From Rhizobium sp. (GTDB lineage Bacteria; Pseudomonadota; Gammaproteobacteria; Xanthomonadales; Xanthomonadaceae), in NCBI GenBank assembly GCA_019459185.1, contig JAIBEO010000184.1:1-49253 (forward strand): DNA of 49,253 nucleotides, given 5' to 3'. Shown in pieces: positions 31,558 to 41,045 of this stretch. The number at the start of each line of letters is the position of its first letter. Positions within the stretch are counted from its first letter, which is position 1. Position numbers and translations under genes: made by a program. A model generated the notes under the pieces. That model had not been told where the DNA came from, made no database searches, and worked only from the letters and a program-made list of their open reading frames with translations.

Positions 31558-31904
31558 TCGAGTGCTCCCTTCTTCCAGACGTAGATGAAGCCCAGCACGA
31601 GCAGGCCGATGAAGATGCCCATCTCGGTGAGGCCGATGATGCCGAGGTTGCGGAAATTCACCGCCCACGGGAATACGAAGGCGATTTCCAGGTCGAAGAT
31701 GATGAACTGGATGGCGATGAGGTAGTAGCGCACGTCGAACTGCATGCGCGCGTCCTCGAAGGCCTCGAAGCCGCACTCGTAGGGCGAGAGCTTCTCCGAA
31801 TCGGGGCGCTTGGGCCCCAGGGCCCAACCGGCGATCAGGAGCACGATGCCCAGGCCGGTGGAGACGAAGAGGAACAACAGGATCGGCAGATATTCGCCCA
31901 ACAC
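31548..31904 (-). CDS. nuoA: NADH-quinone oxidoreductase subunit A
   Basis: A 118-aa three-helix subunit and first gene of the nuo operon. It contains [20 protein letters not shown] with the reactive loop Cys and [16 protein letters not shown] with the acidic membrane pair. The start is a GTG at 31904 with GAGG nine to twelve bases upstream. It lies 81 bp downstream of tRNA-Leu. Confidence 0.97.
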   Translation of the reverse strand: MLGEYLPILLFLFVSTGLGIVLLIAGWALGPKRPDSEKLSPYECGFEAFEDARMQFDVRYYLIAIQFIIFDLEIAFVFPWAVNFRNLGIIGLTEMGIFIGLLVLGFIYVWKKGALEWE

Positions 31905-31985
31905 GCGCGCATCCTCACCTTGCGCCCGTGGGCGCGTCCGTGCCGCCGCTCCAGTCCGTTGCCGGGCGGCAGCCCGTTGATCGAT

Positions 31986-32071
31986 TTGGTGCCCAAGGGG
32001 GGACTCGAACCCCCACGACTTACGTCGCTACCACCTCAAGGTAGTGCGTCTACCAATTCCGCCACCTGGGC
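31986..32071 (-). tRNA. tRNA-Leu (GAG)
   Basis: An 86-nt class II tRNA with long variable arm and encoded CCA. The anticodon loop TTGAGGT gives GAG, which reads CUC/CUU leucine codons. The acceptor GCCCAGG/CTTGGGC pairs with one G-U. The placement between secG and nuoA is a common proteobacterial arrangement. A TACAAT (32117-32112, minus) about 40 bp upstream could be a -10 box, but no convincing -35 accompanies it. Confidence 0.95.
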
Positions 32072-32125
32072 AGGTGTGCCTTCGGACCGTCGCGCGGTGC
32101 GAAGGCCGAAGATTGTACCAGCGGT

Positions 32126-32602
32126 TCAGCCCGCTTGGTTGTTTTCCGCGCCGCTTTCTTCGGTTTTTTCACCGGTTTCGACCGGCGCCGGAGTTTCGGC
32201 GGAAGCCGCCGGGACGTCGGCCGGGACCGGCGCCGCTTCGTTGGCCGCCGGGGCCGCCGGAATGACGGGAACTTCGGAAGCCGGCACTTCGCCCGCCGCC
32301 GGGGCCGGAGCCGCCGGGACGTCGGACATCGCGCCGATATCCTCGAGTTCCGCCGCCGCCGGCTTGCCGCCGTGGGTGGCGTACCAGGCCATGCCCAGGC
32401 TCATCGTGAAGAACACGACGGCGAGCCACTTGGTGGCCGTGGACAGGAAGTTGGCCGAGCCGCGCGCGCCGAACACGGTGGCGGAAGCGCCCGCGCCGAA
32501 GCCGGAGCCGGCGGCCGCGCCGGCGCCGCGCTGCATGAGGATGAGCACGACCATGGCGATCGCGACCAGCACGTAGATGACACTGACGATGGTGAGCAGC
32601 AT
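32126..32602 (-). CDS. secG: Preprotein translocase subunit SecG
   Basis: A 158-aa protein. Residues 1-75 are a normal SecG: two helices flanking LMQRGAGAAAGSGFGAGASA and GSANFLSTATKW. This small subunit stimulates SecYEG-mediated export. Beyond that is an ~80-aa low-complexity Pro/Ala/Glu tail, acidic and presumably disordered, typical of the family in this lineage. It starts 8 bp after the tpiA stop. Confidence 0.93.
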   Translation of the reverse strand: MLLTIVSVIYVLVAIAMVVLILMQRGAGAAAGSGFGAGASATVFGARGSANFLSTATKWLAVVFFTMSLGMAWYATHGGKPAAAELEDIGAMSDVPAAPAPAAGEVPASEVPVIPAAPAANEAAPVPADVPAASAETPAPVETGEKTEESGAENNQAG

Positions 32603-32610
32603 GTTCTGTT

Positions 32611-33363
32611 TTACCTCGCCGCCGCGGCGGCGATTGCCAGGAAATCCTGGGCCACGAGGGACGCGCCCCCGATCAGGCCGCCATCGACGTCCGGCTGCGA
32701 GAACAGCTCGGCCGCGTTGGCGGGCTTAACGCTGCCGCCGTAAAGAAGCGGCAGCGAGCCGGCGATTCTAGCATCGTGCGCGGCCAGTTCGCCACGGATG
32801 AAGGCGTGGACCTCCTGGGCCTGCTCCGGGCTGGCCGTCCGGCCGGTGCCGATGGCCCAGACCGGCTCGTAGGCCAGCACGGCGCCCTCGAAGGCAGCGA
32901 TGCCGGCCAGTTCGACCACCGGGCCGAGCTGCTTCTCCAGGGCCCATTCGGTCTGCCCGGCCTCGCGCTGGTGCAGGGTTTCGCCCACGCACAGCACCGG
33001 CACCAGGCCGGCCTTGCGGGCGGCCACGAACTTCTCGGCCACCAGCTGCGGGCTTTCCTCGTGGTACTGGCGGCGCTCGGAGTGGCCCACCAGCACGTAG
33101 CGGGCACCGACGTCCTTGAGCATGCGGCCGGAAATCTCGCCGGTGTAAGCGCCCTGCTCGTTCACGCCCAGGTCCTGGGCACCGAAGGCCAGGCCCCGGG
33201 GGCCGTAGCGGTCGGCCAGCTCGCCCAGGTAGGGCACCGGCGGCAGGATGACCAGCTCCACGCCGCCGGCGCGGGGCGCGGCCACGATGGCGTCGAGCAG
33301 GTCGCGGGCGAAGGCGCGGTCCCCGTGCAACTTCCAGTTGCCGGCGACGATTTTCTGGCGCAT
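32611..33363 (-). CDS. tpiA: Triose-phosphate isomerase
   Basis: A 250-aa TIM barrel that interconverts dihydroxyacetone phosphate and glyceraldehyde 3-phosphate. Active-site residues are present: Lys11 (GNWKLHG), His94 (VGHSERR) and Glu166 (AYEPVWAIGTG), plus the phosphate-binding YGGSVKPANA. ATG at 33363 has an ideal AAGGAG seven bases upstream. That Shine-Dalgarno lies in the 3' arm of a hairpin listed separately. Confidence 0.98.
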   Translation of the reverse strand: MRQKIVAGNWKLHGDRAFARDLLDAIVAAPRAGGVELVILPPVPYLGELADRYGPRGLAFGAQDLGVNEQGAYTGEISGRMLKDVGARYVLVGHSERRQYHEESPQLVAEKFVAARKAGLVPVLCVGETLHQREAGQTEWALEKQLGPVVELAGIAAFEGAVLAYEPVWAIGTGRTASPEQAQEVHAFIRGELAAHDARIAGSLPLLYGGSVKPANAAELFSQPDVDGGLIGGASLVAQDFLAIAAAAAR

Positions 33364-33371
33364 GCGTGCAC

Positions 33372-33395
33372 TCCTTGCGGTCGAGGGCGCAAGGA
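33372..33395 (-). promoter_or_regulatory. Hairpin covering the tpiA Shine-Dalgarno
   Basis: Eight-base perfect arms TCCTTGCG / CGCAAGGA flank an eight-base loop. On the minus strand the 3' arm contains the AAGGAG ribosome binding site of tpiA, so the folded leader would hide it. Whether the 5' arm is transcribed depends on the start site, which I cannot place; a TATCCT at 33396-33391 might itself be a -10 box. Confidence 0.4.
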
Positions 33396-33478
33396 TACCC
33401 TGCGCTGGCACGGGCCGCGACGCGGGAGTGCCGGGGCCGGGCCATAATCCTTGGCCAAACGAACCAGGACACCGCCCC

Positions 33479-34297
33479 ATGGCCTCGACCGCCCCGAACG
33501 CCCACTCCCCCGGCTACGCCCTCGTCACCGGCGCCTCCAGCGGCATCGGCGCCGACATCGCCCGGGAGTACGCGCGCCGTGGCAAGCCGCTGGTGCTCAC
33601 CGCCCGGCGGGTCGAGCGGCTCGAAGCGCTGGCGGCGGAACTCTCCACCCAGGTGCCCTGCGTGGTCATCGCCGCCGACCTGGCCGATCCGGCGGCGCCG
33701 GCGAAACTGTTCGCAGAAACCCAGGCCCGCGGCCTGTTCGTCGACACCCTGGTCAACAACGCCGGCTTCGGCGTGCCCGGGCGCTACCTCAGCGCCGACT
33801 GGAAGACCCACGCCGACTCGCTGCAAGTGCTGCTCACGTCGGTGGCACACCTGACCCACCTCTACCTGCCGGCCATGGAAGCCGCGGGCCGCGGCCGCAT
33901 CCTCAACGTGGCCTCGCTGGCGGGACTGGTGCCGCCCACGGCCGGGCACACGCTCTACGGCGCCACCAAGGCCTGGCTCATCCGCTTCTCGGAAACCCTG
34001 GACCAGGAAAGCCGCCCGCGCGGCGTGTACGTGACGGCGCTTTGCCCGGGCATGACCTACACCGAGTTCCACGACGTGAACGGCATGCGCGAAAAGGTGA
34101 GCAAGCTGCCCAAGGGCATCTGGCTGACCAGTGCCGACGTGGCGAGGCTGGGCGTGGACGCGGTCGAGTCCGGCCGCACGCGCCTGGTGACCGGCCGCGC
34201 CAACAAGCTCATCGCCGGCCTGTCGAAGTACCTGCCCGACCGCCTTGCGCGCGCCCTGCTCGCCGCCAAGTCCAAGGACTTCCGCGACGCGGATTGA
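33479..34297 (+). CDS. Short-chain dehydrogenase/reductase
   Basis: A 272-aa classical SDR with a Rossmann fold. TGASSGIG (17-24) binds NAD(P), and NNAG lies at 93-96. The catalytic set is Ser146, Tyr160 and Lys164 (YGATK). LTARRVERL with the double Arg after the second strand suggests NADP(H). The substrate is unknown; relatives are often annotated as generic SDRs or ketoreductases. ATG at 33479 gives the normal short N-terminal lead; an AGGA about ten bases upstream is the only Shine-Dalgarno. It is divergent from tpiA with 115 bp between. A CATAAT at about 33440 could be its -10 box. Confidence 0.92.
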   Translation: MASTAPNAHSPGYALVTGASSGIGADIAREYARRGKPLVLTARRVERLEALAAELSTQVPCVVIAADLADPAAPAKLFAETQARGLFVDTLVNNAGFGVPGRYLSADWKTHADSLQVLLTSVAHLTHLYLPAMEAAGRGRILNVASLAGLVPPTAGHTLYGATKAWLIRFSETLDQESRPRGVYVTALCPGMTYTEFHDVNGMREKVSKLPKGIWLTSADVARLGVDAVESGRTRLVTGRANKLIAGLSKYLPDRLARALLAAKSKDFRDAD

Positions 34298-34304
34298 TGC
34301 TTTG

Positions 34305-34322
34305 GCTTGCCTTGCGGCAAGC
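34305..34322 (+). terminator. Short hairpin after the SDR gene
   Basis: Arms GCTTGCC / GGCAAGC with a four-base loop start 7 bp after the SDR stop. No U-tract follows, so intrinsic termination would be weak; it may only mark the transcript end. Confidence 0.4.
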
Positions 34323-34374
34323 AGGTCCAGTGCTCGCGGGGGGGTGTGCTTGGCGGGCGTCATCGCGCACACAC

Positions 34375-34668
34375 CTATATGCCTGCCCCCCCCTCCCGGC
34401 GGGGTCCTGCCCATCGTGGGGGGGCCGCTACGGCATCCTGCCGCCGCTTCATCCATAGCGGTGTGTGCACGCTGCCGCAGTCCAGACACCGCGGCCAGCC
34501 GATGGGCGAGCTTGTGCGCGAGCGCACGCGCTTGTCCCGGCGGAACGCCAATGCGCCGCGATTGCGGCAGCGTACGCAGAGGGGGGATGTCTGAAGCGGA
34601 GGGCAGGATGCCCGTAGCGGCCGGCGTTTGCTGCCAGGGATGGCGCTAGCAAGACGCCGGGCAGACAT
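34375..34668 (-). CDS. Candidate small zinc-knuckle protein (uncertain)
   Basis: A 97-codon frame wholly inside the inverted-repeat block. It encodes two paired cysteine knuckles, CVRC and CLDC, 26 residues apart. The segment between them (GALAFRRDKRVRSR, SSPIGWPR) is strongly basic, then GSVHTP, which resembles a zinc ribbon. ATG at 34668 has AGAGGGGGG just upstream, but this purine run is part of a repeat arm and may be fortuitous. The last ~30 codons are unremarkable Arg/Pro text. It could be a genuine DNA/RNA-binding mini-protein, the remnant of a longer gene, or chance coding within GC-rich palindromes. I do not recognise a named family. Confidence 0.3.
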   Translation of the reverse strand: MSARRLASAIPGSKRRPLRASCPPLQTSPLCVRCRNRGALAFRRDKRVRSRTSSPIGWPRCLDCGSVHTPLWMKRRQDAVAAPPRWAGPRREGGAGI

Positions 34669-34681
34669 CCCCCCTCTGCGT
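34574..34681. repeat. 108-bp stem-loop element with perfect 20-bp terminal inverted repeats
   Basis: The termini ACGCAGAGGGGGGATGTCTG (34574-34593) and its exact reverse complement (34662-34681) enclose 68 bp. That interior folds again: CCGGCGT...ACGCCGG (34621-34627/34654-34660), TTGCT/AGCAA and GCCA/TGGC stack into one hairpin, and GGGCAGGATGCCC (34601-34613) is a second. It is the most ordered part of the larger block and looks like a MITE or REP-type unit. Confidence 0.65.
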
Positions 34682-34743
34682 GCGATGACGCCCGCCGATA
34701 ACAATCGCCCACGAGCGAGTGACCTGCTGGCAAAACCAGGCCA

Positions 34744-34782
34744 AAAACAAAGGCCCCGCGACGCACGAGGCATCGCGGGGCC
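34744..34782 (-). terminator. Terminator of the dioxygenase gene
   Basis: Ten-base perfect arms GGCCCCGCGA / TCGCGGGGCC (34752-34761 and 34773-34782) with an 11-base loop. On the minus strand they are followed by TTTGTTTTTGG, giving an intrinsic terminator 15 bp after the dioxygenase stop. Confidence 0.88.
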
Positions 34783-34797
34783 GACGTTTTCGCAAAA

Positions 34798-35736
34798 TCA
34801 GACCAGCTTGATTTCGCGCAGTCGTTCCAGCAGGTACTCGTGGCCGGTGATCGGCGTCGGGTAGCGGTCCGGGTTGTCCGGGGTGATGCAGGACGGCAGC
34901 GTCTTGATCAGGAAGTCCGGGTTCGGGTGCAGGAAGAACGGCGTCGAGTAGCGCGGCTTGCGCGCCGCCTCGCCCGGCGGGTTCACCACGCGGTGGGTGG
35001 TCGACGGGTACACGTGGTTGGTCAGGCGCTGCAGCATATCGCCGATGTTCACCACGATGGTGTCCTCGGCCGCCGTGAACGGCACCCAGTCGCCCTTGCG
35101 CGACAGCACCTCCAGGCCCGCCGCGCTCGCACCCACCAGCAGCGTGATGAAATTGATGTCCTCGTGGGCGCCGGCGCGCACGTTCGGGATGTCGTCGGCC
35201 GTGATCGGCGGGTAGTGGATCGGACGAAGGATGGAGTTGCCGAAATTGGTCTTGTCAGCGAACCAGTCCACCGGCAGGCCGATGTGCAGCGCCAGCGCGC
35301 CCAGCACCCGCGAGCCCAGCTGGTCGAGCGCCGTGTACAGGCCGTAGGCCACTTCCTTGAATTCCGGGATTTCCTCCGGCCACAGGTTCGGCGGCATCAC
35401 GTCGGCGTACTTCGAGTCGCGCGGGATTTCGCGGCCCACGTGCCAGAACTCCTTGAGGTCGAAGTATTTCGCGCCCTTCGCCGTCTCGATGCCGAACGGC
35501 GTATAGCCGCGGGCGCCGCCGCCGCCGGGCACGTGGTACTTGCGCTTGGTTTCCTCCGGCAGCGCGAAGAAGCGCTGGAACACGTCGTAGGCGCGGTCGA
35601 TCTGCGCCTGCGGGATGCCATGGTTGCGGATGCCCGCGAAGCCCCATTCGCGGTAGGCGGCGCCGAGTTCGGCCACGAAGGCGTCGCGGTCGGTGTCGAA
35701 GCGCTGGATGTCGAGGGTCGGGATGGTGGCGGTCAC
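34798..35736 (-). CDS. Isopenicillin-N-synthase-like Fe(II)/2-oxoglutarate dioxygenase
   Basis: About 312 aa from a GTG start at 35736 (MTATIPTLDIQRFDTD), which begins the conserved N-terminal domain. Fe ligands are His191 and Asp193 (AGAHEDINF) and His248 (TTHRVVNP), with the co-substrate pair Arg262-x-Ser264 (RYSTPFFLHPN). This is the DIOX_N plus 2OG-FeII_Oxy family that includes isopenicillin N synthase, ethylene-forming and gibberellin-type oxygenases. The substrate is unknown. A longer frame starting with TTG at 35811 would overlap the glmM stop by four bases but adds a non-conserved 25 residues. It is followed by its own terminator. Confidence 0.9.
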   Translation of the reverse strand: MTATIPTLDIQRFDTDRDAFVAELGAAYREWGFAGIRNHGIPQAQIDRAYDVFQRFFALPEETKRKYHVPGGGGARGYTPFGIETAKGAKYFDLKEFWHVGREIPRDSKYADVMPPNLWPEEIPEFKEVAYGLYTALDQLGSRVLGALALHIGLPVDWFADKTNFGNSILRPIHYPPITADDIPNVRAGAHEDINFITLLVGASAAGLEVLSRKGDWVPFTAAEDTIVVNIGDMLQRLTNHVYPSTTHRVVNPPGEAARKPRYSTPFFLHPNPDFLIKTLPSCITPDNPDRYPTPITGHEYLLERLREIKLV

Positions 35737-35807
35737 GGTTCTGTCCGGTTCGGTGTTCTGGGAGGGGGAGTCTAGTCCAGCCCGCGCGCGGGCGGCCTTG
35801 ACGAAGC

Positions 35808-37151
35808 TCAAGCGGCGGAGCGCACCACTTCGGCCAGGCGGTCGAGCACCTGTTGCATCAGGGCGGCGTCGTCGGCCTCGACGGTCACGCGCACCACCGG
35901 CTCGGTGCCCGAGGGGCGCAGCACCAGCCGGCCACGACCGGCCAGGGCCGCCTCGGCCTCGGCGCGGGCGGCCTGCACGGCCGGCTGCTCCAGCGGCTTC
36001 ACGCCCGGGGCGATGTGCACGTTGACGGTCTGCTGTGGCAGCGGCTGGTAGGCCGACAGCGCCTGCTCAAGCGACTGGCCGCGCCGGCGCAGCACTTCCA
36101 GCACCTGCAGCGCCGCCACGATGGCGTCGCCGGTGCTGGCGCGGTCCAGGCACAGCAGGTGGCCCGAGGCCTCGCCGCCCAGCACGCCGTCGCGCTCGAC
36201 CAGGGCCTGGTGCACGTAGCGGTCGCCGACCTTGGCGCGCACGAATTCGATGCCCAGCGTGCCCAGCGCCTGTTCCATCGCGTAGTTGGTCATCAGCGTG
36301 CCGACCACCGGGCCATGAAGGCGGCCCGTGGCCTGCCAGTCACGGGCCAGCAGGAAGATCAGGCCGTCGCCGTCCACCAGTTGGCCGCGGCCGTCCACCA
36401 TCAGCACGCGGTCGCCGTCGCCGTCGAAGGCGATGCCGAGGTCGGCGCCGGTTTCCTGCACCCGGGCGATGAGCGCCCCGGGATGGGTGGAGCCGACGCC
36501 GCGGTTGATGTTCAGGCCGTCGGGCTCGGCGCCGATGGCGTCCACCCGCGCGCCCAGTTCGGAAAATACCCGCGGGGCGACCTGGTAGGTGGCACCGTGC
36601 GCGCAGTCCACCACCAGGCGCAGGCCGCTGAGCACGAAGTCGTCGGGCACGGTGGACTTGCAGAATTCGGCGTAGCGCGACAGCGCGTCGCCCACCCGCT
36701 GGGCCTTGCCCAGGCGCTCGGAGGGCACGGTGCGGAAGGGCTGGTCGAGCTCGGCCTCGATGGCCGCCTCGACCTCGTCGGCCAGCTTTTCGCCCTGGGC
36801 CGAGAAGAACTTGATGCCGTTGTCCTGGTGCGGATTGTGCGAGGCGCTGATGACGATGCCGGCGTCGGCGCGCAGCGAGCGCGTCAGGTAGGCCACGGCG
36901 GGCGTGGGCATGGGGCCGAGCATGCGCACGTCGGCGCCGGCGGCGACCAGGCCGGCCTCCAGCGCCGCCTCGAACATGTAGCCCGAGATGCGGGTGTCCT
37001 TGCCGATCACCACGGCGGCGTGCTCGCGGCCCTCGCCGGCCAGCACCCGGCCGGCGGCGGCGCCCAGGCGCAGCATGAAATCGGCCGAGATCGGCTGCTC
37101 GCCGACCCGGCCGCGGATGCCGTCGGTGCCGAAATACTTGCGCGCGCTCAT
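35808..37151 (-). CDS. glmM: Phosphoglucosamine mutase
   Basis: A 447-aa enzyme that converts glucosamine-6-phosphate to glucosamine-1-phosphate for peptidoglycan and LPS. The signature is [19 protein letters not shown] with phosphoserine at 104. The metal loop [11 protein letters not shown], the substrate loop GEASGH and the C-terminal [11 protein letters not shown] phosphate site are also present. ATG at 37151 is 7 bp after the accD stop, so it probably shares a transcript with accD. Confidence 0.97.
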   Translation of the reverse strand: MSARKYFGTDGIRGRVGEQPISADFMLRLGAAAGRVLAGEGREHAAVVIGKDTRISGYMFEAALEAGLVAAGADVRMLGPMPTPAVAYLTRSLRADAGIVISASHNPHQDNGIKFFSAQGEKLADEVEAAIEAELDQPFRTVPSERLGKAQRVGDALSRYAEFCKSTVPDDFVLSGLRLVVDCAHGATYQVAPRVFSELGARVDAIGAEPDGLNINRGVGSTHPGALIARVQETGADLGIAFDGDGDRVLMVDGRGQLVDGDGLIFLLARDWQATGRLHGPVVGTLMTNYAMEQALGTLGIEFVRAKVGDRYVHQALVERDGVLGGEASGHLLCLDRASTGDAIVAALQVLEVLRRRGQSLEQALSAYQPLPQQTVNVHIAPGVKPLEQPAVQAARAEAEAALAGRGRLVLRPSGTEPVVRVTVEADDAALMQQVLDRLAEVVRSAA

Positions 37152-37158
37152 CGGCGGG

Positions 37159-38046
<888 letters not shown>

Positions 38047-38075
38047 TCAGGCACCGGTGTCGTTCTGGGTCGGGC

Positions 38076-38102
38076 AGTTTAGCCCGAAAGCCGGTTTCGG
38101 GC
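38076..38102 (-). promoter_or_regulatory. Hairpin and -10-like box between trpA and accD
   Basis: Eight-base arms GCCCGAAA / TTTCGGGC (38082-38089 and 38095-38102) form a hairpin in the 91-bp trpA-accD gap. On the minus strand TAAACT (38081-38076) follows at once and could be a -10 box for accD. No clear -35 or U-tract is present, so the role is open. Confidence 0.3.
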
Positions 38103-38137
38103 GCCCTGCCCCGCCCCGGCCGGGCGCTGGCGCGGGC

Positions 38138-38944
38138 TCAGGCGACGCCGTCGAGCGCGGCCCGCAGCGGGGCCAGGAAAGCGGCGGCGCGCGCGGCGGC
38201 GTCTTCGGCCGAACCGGCGCCGGCTAGGGCGTCCACCAGGGCGCTGCCCACCACCACGCCGTCGGCGGCCGGGGCCAGGGCGGCGGCCGAGGCCGCGTCG
38301 CGGATGCCGAAGCCCACCAGCACCGGCACGGTGGCGCGGGCGCGCAGGTCGCCGGCGCGGCGCTGCACGTCGGCCACGTCGAGCTGGACACCGCCGGTGA
38401 CGCCGGCGAAGGACACGTAGTACAGGTAACCCTGCGATTCGCTGGCCAGGCGCGCGAGGCGGTTTTCGGCGGTGGTCGGCGCCGCCAGCGAAATCAGGTC
38501 CAGGCCGGCGGCGTTGAAGGCGGCCCGGGTCGGGCCGGCCTCCTCGGGCGGCAGGTCCACCAGCAGCACGCCGTCCACGCCGGCGTCGGCGGCGGCCTGG
38601 GCGAAGGCCTCGGCACCGCGCATCTCGACCGGGTTGAGGTAGCCCATCAGCACCACCGGGGTGTCGGCGTCGGCCTGGCGGAACTCGGCCACCGCGCCCA
38701 GCACGTAACGCAGGCCGGCGCCGCGTCCGATGGCCCGCTCCGAACTGCGCTGGATCGACGGCCCGTCGGCCATCGGGTCGGAAAACGGCACGCCCAGCTC
38801 GATCACGTCGGCCCCGGCGCGCACCAGAGCATGCATCACCGGCACCGTGGCCTCGAGCGACGGGTCGCCCGCCGTGACGAAAGGCACCAGCGCCTTGCGG
38901 TGGCGGGCGGCGAGCTGTCGGAACTTGGCGGCGATTCGGGACAT
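38138..38944 (-). CDS. trpA: Tryptophan synthase alpha chain
   Basis: A 268-aa TIM barrel that cleaves indole-3-glycerol phosphate. The catalytic residues Glu49 and Asp60 are in the canonical IELGVPFSDPMADGP block. YYVSFAGVTG and the phosphate site GFGIRDA are also present. ATG at 38944 matches the normal N-terminus; the upstream frame runs through the CGGAT repeat. The usual close trpB-trpA coupling is lost: a 191-bp gap filled by the repeat separates them. Confidence 0.97.
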   Translation of the reverse strand: MSRIAAKFRQLAARHRKALVPFVTAGDPSLEATVPVMHALVRAGADVIELGVPFSDPMADGPSIQRSSERAIGRGAGLRYVLGAVAEFRQADADTPVVLMGYLNPVEMRGAEAFAQAAADAGVDGVLLVDLPPEEAGPTRAAFNAAGLDLISLAAPTTAENRLARLASESQGYLYYVSFAGVTGGVQLDVADVQRRAGDLRARATVPVLVGFGIRDAASAAALAPAADGVVVGSALVDALAGAGSAEDAAARAAAFLAPLRAALDGVA

Positions 38945-38950
38945 TGGTTT

Positions 38951-39118
38951 TTCAACACGGATAAGAGCGGATTGACACGGATAAACACGGATAAACACGG
39001 ATAAAGCGAATTCAGATGGGTTTCGCCACGACCGGCCAGCACGTCGGGAAGCACTCCCCAAGCGCTCTTGCCCTATCCGTGTTCATCCGTGTCAATCCGC
39101 TTTGATCCGTGTTCAAGA
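38951..39118. repeat. CGGAT-type inverted repeat, copy 1 (trpB-trpA gap)
   Basis: The left arm (38951-39003) holds CGGAT words spaced about 9-11 bp apart as ACACGGATAA / AGCGGATTG / ACACGGATAA units, the last unit repeated three times. The right arm (39074-39118) is the near-exact reverse complement: TATCCGTGTTCATCCGTG, then CAATCCGCTTTGATCCGTG. Arms of ~45 bp match with few differences and enclose ~70 bp. A second, related copy is at 45472-45582. Confidence 0.85.
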
Positions 39119-39135
39119 TAAGAACCCACCCGAAG

Positions 39136-40357
<1,222 letters not shown>

Positions 40358-40383
<26 letters not shown>

Positions 40384-40993
40384 GTCTCACCTCGTCCACG
40401 AAGGATTTCATGCGCCCGCCGTCCTTCAGGCCGGGGGCGCTCTCGATACCACTCGACACATCCACGGCGTAGGGGCGCACGATGCGCACCGCCTCGGCCA
40501 CGTTGGCCGGCGCCAGCCCGCCGGCCAGGAACAGTGGCCGGCCGAGCGAAGGCACCTGGGTCCAGTCGAAGCGCTCGCCACGCCCGCCGGGCTGGCCGGG
40601 GTCGTGTCCGTCGAGCAGGAAGGCACTGGCCGAAGGGTAGCGCTTCCGCGCCGTCGCCGCATCGCTGGCGCCGCCGCCCATCGCCACGGTCTTGATGAAG
40701 GGGATGCCAAAGCTGCGGCAGAAGGCCTCGCTCTCGCTGCCATGGAACTGCAGCAGGTCGGGCTTGAGCCGGCGCACCACCGCTTCCACCTCGCTGCCGG
40801 GGTTGTCCATGAACAGGGCCACGGCGTCCACCAGCGGCGGCACCGCCGAGCGCAGGCTGGCGCCCTGGTCGGGCGTGAGGCAGCGCGGGCTGCCGGCGGC
40901 GAAGACCAGGCCGATGGCGTCCACGCCCAGCTCGACGGCGAGGCGGACGTCGCCGGGCCGGGTCAGCCCGCAGAATTTTATCCGGGTGCGCAT
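40358..40993 (-). CDS. trpF: Phosphoribosylanthranilate isomerase
   Basis: A 211-aa TIM barrel for the Amadori rearrangement in tryptophan synthesis. It has the catalytic Cys8 in [25 protein letters not shown]-type active-site loop and [11 protein letters not shown] phosphate-binding words. ATG at 40993 is preferred over a longer frame because it begins right at the first beta strand. It lies 52 bp after truA. Confidence 0.96.
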
Positions 40994-41045
40994 GAGGGGA
41001 TTGTAGGCGCGATGCGTGTCGGCGCCGTGCACGCCGGGTCAAGCT

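Larger units (their letters stand above)
34352..34696. repeat. 345-bp palindrome-rich block bounded by 15-bp inverted repeats
   Basis: The ends are perfect inverted copies of GGCGGGCGTCATCGC (34352-34366 and 34682-34696). Inside, further inverted pairs are nested: an imperfect ~30-bp pair (34424-34452 with 34591-34622, around GCTACGG/CATCCTGCC), an 11-bp pair (34469-34479 with 34563-34573), a 7-bp pair (34458-34464 with 34486-34492) and a 20-bp pair (34574-34593 with 34662-34681). No target duplication is obvious at the outer ends. The block could be a miniature mobile element, a dispersed structured repeat or a decayed element. It fills most of the 500-bp gap between the SDR and the dioxygenase. 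Confidence 0.6.

Noticed and set aside
33404-34458. A plus-strand Arg-rich frame overlapping the SDR and running into the palindromic block
   Set aside because: It is out of frame with the SDR motifs and carries only GC-shadow composition.
34245-34649. A plus-strand frame ending MSEAEGRMPVAAG... in the 108-bp stem-loop
   Set aside because: The start and purine-rich upstream are repeat-arm sequence and the peptide mirrors the palindromes; there is no independent coding sign.
35737-35811. TTG start for the dioxygenase overlapping the glmM stop
   Set aside because: The extra 25 residues are not conserved in style. GTG at 35736 gives the usual family N-terminus, though coupling with glmM cannot be fully excluded.
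38945-39135. CRISPR array at the repeated CGGAT words
   Set aside because: The units are only ~10 bp, spacers are absent and the arms are inverted. There are no cas genes in the window.
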